In this document: piece by piece, positions 8,038 to 14,894 of the stretch | Layout of the letters: each line of letters begins with the position of its first letter | Numbering within the stretch: position 1 is the first letter of the stretch | DNA from: CF-162 sp963667205 | GTDB taxonomy: Bacteria; Chloroflexota; Dehalococcoidia; SM23-28-2; RBG-16-64-32 | DNA length: 64,000 bases | Direction: 5' to 3' | Assembly (NCBI GenBank): GCA_963667205.1 | Contig: OY762959.1 | Span: 2,232,001 to 2,296,000 of the forward strand | Notes under the pieces: generated by a model | Database searches by the model: none | What the model saw: the letters and a program-made list of their open reading frames with translations, nothing else | Told to the model about the DNA's origin: nothing | Made by a program: the position numbers and the translations under genes

Positions 8038-9071
8038 CCGGGCCGGTGGCGATTCAGTATGCGACCCGCCACTCCGACAACGTCAAACGCATGATCCTCT
8101 ACTCGACGTTTTCGCGTTTCGACGAGGTCATGCCCGAGGACACACTCATGGGACTGGCTGCGCTCTGCCGGAGCAACTGGCAGATGGCCTCTCAAACATT
8201 TATGGACATGTCTCTGCGAGAGATAGCGCCCGAGGCGTCGCTGCGCCTGACGGCGGTCCTTAGAGAAACGGTCGGCGCTGACGTTCTGGCGTCGACTCTT
8301 GAGACGAAGATCGATGTCACGGAACTTCTATCCGCGGTCAAGTCGCCCACACTCGTGCTCCACCGGGTCAACGACTCCGCGATGCCGTTCGCCACGAGCC
8401 AGAAGCTGGCCGCGCTGATTCCCAACGCCCGCCTGGCGCCTCTGAACGGGACCAGCAACTATCCCGCTCTGGGTGATAGCCAGCAGGCTGTCGACTCGAT
8501 CGTCGCTTTCCTCAACCAGGACGAGCCTAAAGCGCCCGAGCCCGAGCCGGAGGCCGCGCCGAGCGGCTTCCGAGCGGTCCTCTTTACAGATATCGTCGGC
8601 CACACGGCGATGACGCAACGGCTGGGTGACTCGAAGGCGCGAGAGGTGCTGCGGGAGCACGAGCAGATCACGCGGGACGAACTGAAGTCTCACGGTGGCT
8701 CCGAGGTGAAGACGATGGGCGACGGCTTCATGGCCTCCTTCTCCTCCGCGACGAAGGGGCTCGAGTGCGCTATCGCCATCCAGCGGGCGTTCTCGGAGAG
8801 AAACGAGTCGGCGGCGGAGCCGATCCTTGTCCGAGTCGGTCTGAACGCGGGAGAGCCGATAGCGGAGGACGACGACCTCTTCGGCACGGCCGTGATCGCC
8901 GCCGCACGCATCGCGGCCAAGGCGGACGGCAGCGAGATCCTGACATCGGACACGGTGCGCGGCATCCTCGCTGTCAAAGGGTTCCTGTTCGCGGACCGCG
9001 GGGACGTCGCGCTGCGTGGGTTCGAAGACCCCATGCGCCTGTACGAGGTCAGCTGGCGCCAGAACGAGTGA
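8034..9071 (+). CDS. Class III adenylate/guanylate cyclase with a truncated alpha/beta-hydrolase domain
   Basis: The 345 codons continue the hydrolase from G-P-V-A-I-Q-Y-A (start of the helix after the nucleophile). The hydrolase acid and base region follows at about residues 105-165, then an acidic Pro/Glu linker. A class III nucleotidyl cyclase domain occupies about residues 185-340. The two metal-binding aspartates are in F-T-D-I-V-G-H-T and K-T-M-G-D-G-F, and the substrate/transition-state segment is around G-L-N-A-G-E and A-A-A-R-I-A. The cyclase half is intact and could make cAMP if translated from the TTG at 8034. The hydrolase nucleophile is missing. I regard it as the 3' part of a damaged fusion gene. 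Confidence 0.75.
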   Translation: MTGPVAIQYATRHSDNVKRMILYSTFSRFDEVMPEDTLMGLAALCRSNWQMASQTFMDMSLREIAPEASLRLTAVLRETVGADVLASTLETKIDVTELLSAVKSPTLVLHRVNDSAMPFATSQKLAALIPNARLAPLNGTSNYPALGDSQQAVDSIVAFLNQDEPKAPEPEPEAAPSGFRAVLFTDIVGHTAMTQRLGDSKAREVLREHEQITRDELKSHGGSEVKTMGDGFMASFSSATKGLECAIAIQRAFSERNESAAEPILVRVGLNAGEPIAEDDDLFGTAVIAAARIAAKADGSEILTSDTVRGILAVKGFLFADRGDVALRGFEDPMRLYEVSWRQNE

Positions 9072-9141
9072 CGGAGCAGGGCTCCAGCAGCCAGCGCTGA
9101 AGCGCTGAACCGCACTGGCTAAAACGTGAAGAAGCTTCTGG

Positions 9142-9553
9142 CTAACTGACGTCGAAGCAGAGCGGCACGTTCTCATACCCCCAAAGGATGTATGGGATGA
9201 AGAAGCGATCGGGCTTCCCCTCGGGGTCGAGCCGGAGGCCTGGAAGACGATCGAGCAGAGTCTCGAAAGCGACATTCAGGACGAGTCGAGCAAAGTGGAT
9301 GCCGATACACCTGCGGTGCCGGCGCCGAACGCCAGGCGATCGTTCCGCTGACGAGTGACGTCGAAGCGGTCGGAATCGGAAAAGTGATGCGGATCGCGGT
9401 TCGCAGACCCGATATAGGCACGTATGGATCCCGTCGCCACTCGGGTGAAAGCGGATCATATCGTGTGGCCATCGGATGCAGCCCCTCCAATAGCGCCCGG
9501 GCGATAAGAGCCATCTCGCGATGTTCCCACGGATTCCCGCCGCCGGTGCGCGC
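9142..9553 (-). pseudogene. Cytochrome P450 C-terminal remnant
   Basis: Reading leftward, pieces of a P450 C-terminal half appear in at least three frames. One frame has M-A-L-I-A-R-A-L-L-E-G-L and neighbours (to 9553). A second has G-S-A-N-R-D-P-H-H-F-S-D-S-D-R-F-D (about 9360-9416), the conserved meander region. A third has the haem-binding R-C-I-G-I-H-F-A-R-L with its cysteine, followed by the normal C-terminal strands to the stop at 9142. The order matches a P450, but frameshifts and internal deletions break it, and no N-terminal half is present. It is a decayed gene. Confidence 0.75.
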
Positions 9554-9837
9554 CGGCAGCGTAATCGGGCGTCAGGACCGTGTCAACAACGGGCCGTGCG
9601 CGACAAGATGAAACAGCGCGCCCGTAGGGGAGGGGAGGGCGCGCCGTCTCGAGGTCAGCATTGCGGGTGCATCTACCGACCGGCCGGTATTATAACCCGG
9701 CTCGCCCGAAGCTGCCAGCATCAAGGTCCAGGATGACGGGGGTCTGAGCACGCACACTGAGCAGGCCCGGGTATTGGCGCTGAGTGACGGCTCGCTGCCT
9801 GTCTGGCGCCCTCTTCCGCAGGGGGTGGGAGCGCTAC
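9554..9837. other. Non-coding stretch with an isolated promoter/operator-like site
   Basis: No convincing gene lies here. On the minus strand a perfect TATAAT (9694 to 9689) abuts ACCGACCGGCCGGT at 9675-9688, which looks like a TetR-type operator. A GC-rich stem with arms near 9616-9623 and 9637-9644 follows downstream. These may be the remains of the promoter region of the P450 remnant or of a lost neighbour. Confidence 0.35.
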
Positions 9838-9839
9838 AG

Positions 9840-9950
9840 GGAAACGGGAGCGTGGCTTTCCTACGTCGCGCTGAGCCGGCGAGGCGGGCTGGCGGAGGGG
9901 GTGGGATTCGAACCCACGGTACGCCAGAAAGGCGCACAACGGTTTTCAAG
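9840..9950 (-). repeat. Left attachment-site repeat: 3' part of tRNA-Ser plus flank
   Basis: Positions 9890-9950 match 14465-14525 without a mismatch. This is the 61 nt from the anticodon loop to the encoded CCA of tRNA-Ser. To the left, 9840-9889 and 14415-14464 are about 80% identical, including a G/AGGAAA...TTTCC(T) stem that may be the tRNA terminator. The 5' part of the tRNA is absent here. This is the displaced end expected when an element integrates into a tRNA gene. Confidence 0.85.
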
Positions 9951-10089
9951 TTCGTTGTGAAGCGTCCGCAGGCGTCCCTGGGCGTCCGTTTCGTATTGGG
10001 CCGGAGCGTTCCCAGTCCGTGCTAGTCCGTCTCCAGTTGCCGTCAACCGCACGCGTTGCTGTCAAAACTGCTGTCAGAAATGAGAATCA

Positions 10090-10166
10090 ATGACGGCCCC
10101 CTCGTCTCCCCCGTTATGGGGCTCACCCTCCTCGCGGCGGGGGCTAAAAGAGCGACTCAGGACCAC
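10090..10166 (+). repeat. Direct repeat copy 1 (about 77 bp) flanking the hydrolase gene
   Basis: This begins ATGACGGCCCCCTCG, contains CCCCCGTTATGGGG (a short inverted repeat) and ends GCGACTC-x-GGACCAC. Copy 2 at 11027-11106 is about 90% identical in the same orientation. The pair brackets the hydrolase gene at 10196-10960. Confidence 0.8.
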
Positions 10167-10195
10167 ACATGTTCGGCGTGCGCACTGAGGGCCGT

Positions 10196-10960
10196 CTACG
10201 GGAGCGAGTCGAGGAAGGCGTTCAGGACCCGGTTGAAGTGGTCCGGGTTGTCGAGGTTGGCCGCGTGGCCCGCGCCGGGGATGACCTCCAGGCGCGCGCC
10301 GGGGATCTTCGCCGCCATGTATTCGCTGGCGCCGACGAACGGCTCATCACGCTCGCCGACGATGACGAGGGTCGGGACGCGAATCTCCGGTAGGTGGTCG
10401 ATAATGCGGGCGTCGAACTGGGCGAGCGAGCCGCGGGCGGCGTGGGCGAGGCCCTGCGCCGAGCGGTGGTGACGTGCGGTGGCGCGCACCTCGGAGCTGG
10501 AGCCGAGCGCGTCCATACCGCGGGTCTCCAGATCGAGTGCGCGCTTCTCCACGGCGCGGGTCCACCCGGCCCTGGCCTCCGGGCTGCGGTAGCCCGGCCC
10601 GGTGTCGCAGAGGACCAACGCCCGCACGACCTCCGGGTGCACGAGGTGAAAAGCCAGCGACATGAAGCCGCCAAGCGAGAGTCCGCCGACGACCGCCGTG
10701 TCCTCTCCCAGGAACTCCAGCAGGCCAACCATGTCCGCCAGCGTCAGTGCCTCCGAGTACTGCGCGGGGTCGTCCGGGCTCTCGGTCTCGCCGTGGCCCC
10801 GCATGTCCCAGGTGATGATGCGGTAACGGTCCTTGAGCGCCTCTATCTGGGGCGCCCACATGCGGCCGGTCGCGGAGTAGCCGTGTGTCAGAAGCATGAC
10901 CGGGCCGTCCCCCGTGGCGTCGTACCGTATCCGGATGCCGTTGATCTGCGCTTCGGCCAT
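10196..10960 (-). CDS. Alpha/beta-fold hydrolase
   Basis: This complete 254-residue alpha/beta hydrolase resembles 3-oxoadipate enol-lactonase and MenH-type enzymes. The oxyanion-hole H-G-Y is near residue 26, the nucleophile is S95 in G-L-S-L-G-G, the acid lies in V-G-E-R-D-E-P-F near residue 205 and the base in G-A-G-H-A-A-N near 233. No signal peptide is present, so it is cytoplasmic. It hydrolyses a small ester, lactone or thioester that cannot be named from sequence. It sits alone inside the tRNA-Ser element between two 77-bp direct repeats, which suggests it arrived as a cassette. Confidence 0.88.
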   Translation of the reverse strand: MAEAQINGIRIRYDATGDGPVMLLTHGYSATGRMWAPQIEALKDRYRIITWDMRGHGETESPDDPAQYSEALTLADMVGLLEFLGEDTAVVGGLSLGGFMSLAFHLVHPEVVRALVLCDTGPGYRSPEARAGWTRAVEKRALDLETRGMDALGSSSEVRATARHHRSAQGLAHAARGSLAQFDARIIDHLPEIRVPTLVIVGERDEPFVGASEYMAAKIPGARLEVIPGAGHAANLDNPDHFNRVLNAFLDSLP

Positions 10961-11026
10961 GTGTCATCGTCCCCCTTCTGTCTTAGCCGACCCGCCGTCG
11001 GTATTGGTGCCAGGACACGGTAACCG

Positions 11027-11106
11027 ATGACGGCCCCCTCGTCTCCCCCGTTATGGGGCTAACCCTCCTCGCGGTGGGGGGGGGTAAAAGGGCGACTCTG
11101 GACCAC
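11027..11106 (+). repeat. Direct repeat copy 2 flanking the hydrolase gene
   Basis: This is the partner of 10090-10166 in the same orientation, with a few substitutions and a longer G run (GGTGGGGGGGGG). It overlaps nothing coding and lies between the hydrolase start and the stop of the next leftward gene. Confidence 0.8.
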
Positions 11107-11112
11107 CCGACC

Positions 11113-11730
11113 CTACTCGGCCACGTTGGCGCAGATGGCGAAGACAGAAAACGACCAATCTTCCGCGGTTGCGGTCACTTCTCTAACCTGCCCGAACCAA
11201 AATCCGAGGTTGTAATCCGGAGTGCTGTCCTGCGCAAACGCGAGGTCGGGATGGGCCGGCTGGGCTTCTACGCTTGTGCTTACGCCGCCACCGAGTACCC
11301 GTTTGCCCTCTGGGCAGGCTGCATGCTTGAACTTCGATTCATCGCTGTTCGAGTCGCTTTCTTCGAAGACCAACTCAAGCTCGCTGATGCCAGGTGGCCC
11401 CTGCTCTCCCGCTGGCCCCGGAGGCCCTGCTGGCCTCGGAATCGCCGCCAGAGTCCCAACGTCCGGGCACGGGTCGTTCTGCTCCACGTCAAGCCCGCCC
11501 ACGAAGCGCAGGTCGCCGAGCGCATCCTTCGCATCGACGACGCCATCACAGTTGATGTCCCCCTGGAGGATGCTCTCGACACCCCCAGGCTGAATCGCCA
11601 CTTCTAGGGCACCGGGCGTATCGGCGGATCTGGCGGTGTCTGCCCCGAACAACGAGCCGCCGATGACCATCGTCGTGAGGACCGAGGCGGCTACCGACGA
11701 CAGGGTCGCGATGATGATTGTGTGACGCAT
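11113..11730 (-). CDS. Secreted protein with a dockerin-like repeat and a short collagen-like run
   Basis: This 205-residue protein starts with M-R-H-T-I-I-I-A-T-L and a hydrophobic signal segment, preceded by a GGAGGAG Shine-Dalgarno. That supports start 11730 over an in-frame ATG at 11814. After a linker it has one dockerin-like EF repeat (G-D-I-N-C-D-G-V-V-D-A-K-D-A-L) at about residues 54-72. A Gly-x-y run of about six triplets (G-P-P-G-P-A-G-E-Q-G-P-P-G) follows, then a C-terminal domain of about 90 residues with four cysteines or fewer. Extracellular or surface-attached location is likely; function is unknown. The repeat is related to those in the proteins at 6389 and 11876. Confidence 0.72.
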   Translation of the reverse strand: MRHTIIIATLSSVAASVLTTMVIGGSLFGADTARSADTPGALEVAIQPGGVESILQGDINCDGVVDAKDALGDLRFVGGLDVEQNDPCPDVGTLAAIPRPAGPPGPAGEQGPPGISELELVFEESDSNSDESKFKHAACPEGKRVLGGGVSTSVEAQPAHPDLAFAQDSTPDYNLGFWFGQVREVTATAEDWSFSVFAICANVAE

Positions 11731-11875
11731 GACTGTCTCCTCCTTGTGCGAGGGATTGTCAGGCGTCACTCGCGCGCTGTCAAAGCCACGTGCGGGGGCT
11801 TTACGACGCGGCACACGAGACTACCCACGTAGGTATGCGCCGCAGGAACTTGAGCGAAGAAGGGCTGGACCGAGG

Positions 11876-13330
11876 TCAGCTCTCGACGATCGTCACCGCG
11901 CTACCCATAGCAGGACACCCTTCCGGCTGCGTCACGCCAAGCCCCGCGTCGAAGCGCAACGTCAGCAGCGAGTCGATGGGGTCGGCGGAGCCGGAGCAGT
12001 TGTTGTCCCCCCACGTCGCCTCGACGCCTTCAGGCAGTATCCCGTGGATGAAGACGTCACTCTCACCGTTGGTGTCTCCGGGCACCAGGTTGGTGGCTTT
12101 GGTCGAGAAGGCAACGACGAGTCCGTTAGCGCTGATGGCCGACTCAAAAGAGTGGGCGTCGCTCTCACCGCCGCCGCTGCTGACACTAACTCGCGTCGTC
12201 TCGCCCGTCTGGCGGTCGTGGACGAAGACGTCGATGAAGCCGTTCGTGTCGCCGGGCACCAGGTTGCTCGCGCTAGACGAGAACGAGACGTAGCGGCCGT
12301 CACCACTAATGGCCGGGGCAGAACTCGAATCGTTGCCCTCGACGCCCGCGCTGCTAACGCTAACTCGCGTCGTTCCGCCCGTCTGGCGGTCGTGGACGAA
12401 GACGTCGCTGTCGCCGTTGGTGTCGCCGGGGACCAGGTTGGTGGCGAACGACCGGAAGGCCACGTAGCGCCCGTCACCGCTTATCGCCGGCTCGCTGCTG
12501 GCACCGTCCGGCTCCACGCCGGCCACACCGGCCCGGCCGCCCTGGCCACCGGTCGAGCCTGGAGTCTCGGTGACCTCGCCCGTTTCGAGGTCCCAGCGGA
12601 AGACTTTGCCGGCCTTCGAGTAAGCGAGCCAGCGACCGTCGGCGCTCAATTTCAGGTAGCAGCTGTCCGGTTCGTCGTTGAGGTGCCATGCTTCGTCCGT
12701 TTTCAGGTTCTTCACGTAGATGCCGGGCCCGACGTCGTCCACGAGGTTAGTGGCATCGGAGTAGAAGGCGACGACACGCCCATCGGCGTTCTCGGCGGCT
12801 TGCGGACACGTGCTGTCATCGTTGGCCGGGACGCCTTCGCTGTTGACGCTGATGATGTTGATTTCCCCCTCATCGGGCTCGTTCAAGGAACGCTGTAGGA
12901 AAATGCCGAAGAGGGTGGAAGTGAAGGCAGACGCGAGAAGGTTAGTTGCGCGTGACTCGAAGACGACGAACTGACCATCGTCGCTGACGTCCTGGCCGAA
13001 GCTGGCGGCATCACCACCACCGCCCACGCTGTTCTCGCTGACGCGCAGGGTCTCGCCCGTGACTACGTTGCGCCGGAAGATGTCTGTGAGATCGTTCGTG
13101 TCGCCCTGCACAAGGTTCGTGGCGCTGGATGTGAAGGCCACGTAGCGACCGTCGCCGCTGATGGTTGGGGCGAAGCTCGCACCGTCGGCCTGTCCGCCCT
13201 GGCTGTCCACGCTGATACGCTCGGTAACGGCAGCGGGCGACGCCCCGGTCGGGACGGGTCGGGCCTCGGCCGCTAGAGCGAATGCCAGCATTGACACGGT
13301 CACAAGGGCCAGGCTGATCGGTCGCAGAAT
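11876..13330 (-). CDS. Secreted beta-propeller (PD40/TolB-like) protein with a dockerin-like C-terminus
   Basis: This is a protein of about 484 residues. Several repeats of S-G-D-G-R-Y-V-A-F-x-S-x-A-T-N-L-V-P-G-D-T-N are followed by D-V-F-V-H-D-R-Q-T-G, the PD40/WD40-like pattern of TolB-type propellers. Three neighbouring copies are also alike at DNA level. The last 45 residues are a dockerin-like module (G-D-N-N-C-S-G-x(3)-P-I-D-S-L). The first GTG/ATG-type start in frame is GTG 13303, but this cuts the signal peptide. The frame from ATT 13330 gives L-R-P-I-S-L-A-L-V-T-V and more, with AAGGAG 8 nt upstream. An AUU start is therefore likely. Confidence 0.75.
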   Translation of the reverse strand: MLRPISLALVTVSMLAFALAAEARPVPTGASPAAVTERISVDSQGGQADGASFAPTISGDGRYVAFTSSATNLVQGDTNDLTDIFRRNVVTGETLRVSENSVGGGGDAASFGQDVSDDGQFVVFESRATNLLASAFTSTLFGIFLQRSLNEPDEGEINIISVNSEGVPANDDSTCPQAAENADGRVVAFYSDATNLVDDVGPGIYVKNLKTDEAWHLNDEPDSCYLKLSADGRWLAYSKAGKVFRWDLETGEVTETPGSTGGQGGRAGVAGVEPDGASSEPAISGDGRYVAFRSFATNLVPGDTNGDSDVFVHDRQTGGTTRVSVSSAGVEGNDSSSAPAISGDGRYVSFSSSASNLVPGDTNGFIDVFVHDRQTGETTRVSVSSGGGESDAHSFESAISANGLVVAFSTKATNLVPGDTNGESDVFIHGILPEGVEATWGDNNCSGSADPIDSLLTLRFDAGLGVTQPEGCPAMGSAVTIVES

Positions 13331-13493
13331 CGTGGGTTCTCCTTACCAGAGCAAGCCGGATACGAGACGCGCTGTAATGGCATACTTTGAGCGGACAGTA
13401 CGTAACAGTCAAGGTTGGTTCTGCAAGGTGGTACAATTGTTAGGGCGACGTTGCAGATTCCACACGGTCGCCGATTACGCGCGCACTGAGACC

Positions 13494-13744
13494 ATGAAAA
13501 CCAACTTGGCCAAGACCCACTACCCCGACGCAATCGTTGCTCGTGCCGTCGTCCTGGCCGCTGAGGGGCACAGCATCAGGCGCATCGAGTCCGAGTTGGC
13601 CAAGAAGTTCCCAGACCAGCCCACACCCAGCAGGGAAGCGGTGCGACGCTGGGCACTAACGTATGCCGACTCGTGCCGAGAAGATGAGGGCGACAGGATG
13701 CAGCGAATCATCACGCTTGCAGACGACTCGCTGCCCTTCATGGG
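13494..13744 (+). pseudogene. Truncated helix-turn-helix protein
   Basis: ATG 13494 opens a frame whose first 80 or so residues look genuine: A-V-V-L-A-A-E-G-H-S-I-R-R-I-E-S-E-L, then a P-S-R-E-A-V-R-R-W recognition-like helix. This is the pattern of transposase or small-terminase type helix-turn-helix domains. The similarity ends near 13737, where the recombinase tail begins in another frame; beyond that the frame runs on only by chance to 13847. The gene was probably cut by the recombination or deletion that left the integrase fragment. Confidence 0.5.
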
Positions 13745-13936
13745 ATGGTTCGAATTCACGACCTGCGCCACACGGCTGCGAGTTTGCTCCTCGCCGGGGG
13801 AGTGCATCCTCGCGTCGCCCAGGAGCTATTGGGCCACTCCACGATAACGCTCACTTTGCAGACGTACTCGCACACGACGCCGGCCCTGCATCAAGAGGCC
13901 GCGGATCGAATGGACCTGCTGTTCAGGACGGCTTGA
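13745..13936 (+). pseudogene. Tyrosine recombinase (integrase) C-terminal fragment
   Basis: Sixty-three codons encode the end of a tyrosine recombinase: H-D-L-R-H-T (the HxxR motif), L-L-G-H-S-T (second His) and Q-T-Y-S-H-T with the nucleophilic tyrosine. The arm-binding and core-binding domains and the first catalytic Arg and Lys are missing, so it cannot be active alone. Its position inside the tRNA-Ser repeats, reading toward the tRNA, identifies it as the remnant of the integrase that made the insertion. Confidence 0.85.
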
Positions 13937-14056
13937 TCTCGCTGCTACCACGGCTGGGGGCGGCTCAGCGAAGAGCATCTGCGTCCCGACGCTATCAAGC
14001 ATCCGTAGGAACGAGTTAGCCCGCCGGGTGGCTCGGCTCCTTTGTTGCTGAGTGGC

Positions 14057-14200
14057 TTAGGAAGACTTACCGATGCGGTTGATCTTGGTCCCACAGATGG
14101 GACATGTGCCCTGCGTCGCGGGGCGGCCGTTCTTGAATGTGACCGATACTGCGTTCTGGATTTCGCGCTTGGTCCGGCACTTGAGACAATAGCCTTCCAT
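14057..14200 (-). CDS. DUF5679 zinc-ribbon microprotein
   Basis: This 47-residue protein starts M-E-G-Y-C-L-K-C-R and ends after C-P-I-C-G-T-K-I. It therefore has two C-x2-C knuckles that should bind one zinc. The middle T-F-K-N-G-R-P-A-T is the DUF5679 signature. The family function is unknown. AAGGAG lies 6 nt before the ATG, and a strong promoter ends about 45 nt before that. It lies within the tRNA-Ser element but looks intact. Similar proteins are widespread in Chloroflexota and archaea (recalled family knowledge). Confidence 0.88.
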   Translation of the reverse strand: MEGYCLKCRTKREIQNAVSVTFKNGRPATQGTCPICGTKINRIGKSS

Positions 14201-14252
14201 TGCCACTCCTTACCCCCTCGCGGGATGCGCCTAGGCCTGTCCGATGCGCACA

Positions 14253-14280
14253 ACTATAGAGCGCCCGTGACGCAAGTCAA
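14253..14280 (-). promoter_or_regulatory. Strong promoter of the DUF5679 gene
   Basis: On the minus strand, TTGACT (14280-14275), 16 bp and TATAGT (14258-14253) form one of the best sigma-70-like promoters in the window. The leader to ATG 14200 is about 45 nt and includes a Shine-Dalgarno. Confidence 0.65.
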
Positions 14281-14414
14281 CACCTGCCAAACGGTATCTT
14301 CTCGCGAATCTTGACGCGGTGATTCGGTGCGGGTTGCTGTCAACGTTGCTGTCAAACCGAGGGCCGAGAGAATGCCCTTGGCCGTAATCCGCAGAGGATG
14401 TGAGTATTACGGAG

Positions 14415-14525
14415 GAAACGGGAGCGTTGCTTTCCTTCATAGGCGCTGAGGCAGTGAGGCAGCCTGGCGGAGGGGGTGGGATTCGAACCCACGGTACGCC
14501 AGAAAGGCGCACAACGGTTTTCAAG
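14415..14525 (-). repeat. Right attachment-site repeat of the tRNA-Ser element
   Basis: This is the partner of 9840-9950. Positions 14465-14525 are the 3' part of the intact tRNA-Ser and are identical to 9890-9950. Positions 14415-14464 diverge by about 20% and include the AGGAAA...TTTCCT stem downstream of the tRNA. Confidence 0.85.
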
Positions 14526-14557
14526 ACCGCCGCAATCAACCACTCTGCCACCCCTCC
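14465..14557 (-). tRNA. tRNA-Ser (anticodon UGA)
   Basis: This is a 93-nt gene including encoded CCA. The acceptor arm is GGAGGGG paired with CCCCTCC. The anticodon stem-loop GGTCTTGAAAACC carries TGA, followed by a long variable arm (TTGTGCGCCTTTCTGGCGTA) as in serine tRNAs, and the T arm contains GTTCGAATC. It is complete and at the right end of the integrated element, so it is the restored functional copy. Confidence 0.95.
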
Positions 14558-14894
14558 AGAGATACAAAATAGCACCTTTTGCGGCTAAGTCAGATTAGCC
14601 TCGTATCTGCAATCGGTGAACTTCGCCCCGTCTCGCGCCCGGCTCTCCACGCCGCGGTGCGTCTTTCTGCGGTCTAAACGCGGTCAACGCGCGTCCACGG
14701 CTGTCAATGAATCGAGACGGACCCTGCCTTACGGTGGCCGGCCGTTGGCCCGCCAGCGGCAAGAGGGGCGAGAGCCGGGGCGCGGGACCCCGGCCCTCGC
14801 CGCGAAAAGGAGACAGTCAGCGACTCAGGTCGCTAACTTGCGTTGAATAGGAGTTGTCGATGTATGGACACGCTCTCTGACGAAGATCACAGGA
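14558..14894. other. Intergenic stretch between tRNA-Ser and the catabolic cluster
   Basis: No gene is visible. The segment has a GGTCAACGCGCG...GGCTGTCAATG patch (about 14684-14710) that recalls the arm-like repeats inside the neighbouring element. A long stem follows at 14767-14801, with a smaller one at 14819-14834. Confidence 0.4.
14767..14801 (-). terminator. Stem-loop downstream of the leftward catabolic operon
   Basis: The arms GGCGAG-AG-CCGGGG and CCCCGG-CC-CTCGCC pair around a 7-nt loop. It lies about 95 nt past the stop at 14895. The following sequence on the minus strand (CCTCTTGCC) is only weakly U-rich, so termination activity is uncertain. Confidence 0.4.

Larger units (their letters stand above)
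9890..14557. mobile_element. Integrated element in tRNA-Ser(UGA), about 4.6 kb
   Basis: The region is bounded by the 61-bp tRNA-Ser repeat, with the complete tRNA at the right end and the displaced 3' part at the left. It contains the C-terminal catalytic piece of a tyrosine recombinase at 13745-13936, reading toward the tRNA. Near both ends lie short TTGCTGTCAA-type repeats (about 10049-10073 and 14334-14355), and GCGTCC repeats occur at about 9961-9990. These resemble integrase arm sites. Cargo: an alpha/beta hydrolase, two secreted repeat proteins, a truncated helix-turn-helix gene and a DUF5679 gene. The recombinase is truncated, so the element is probably fixed. Confidence 0.75.

Noticed and set aside
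12474..12898. Rightward open frames opposite the propeller gene
   Set aside because: They mirror the repeated propeller codons and have Arg/Val-rich compositions typical of antisense shadows in GC-rich DNA.
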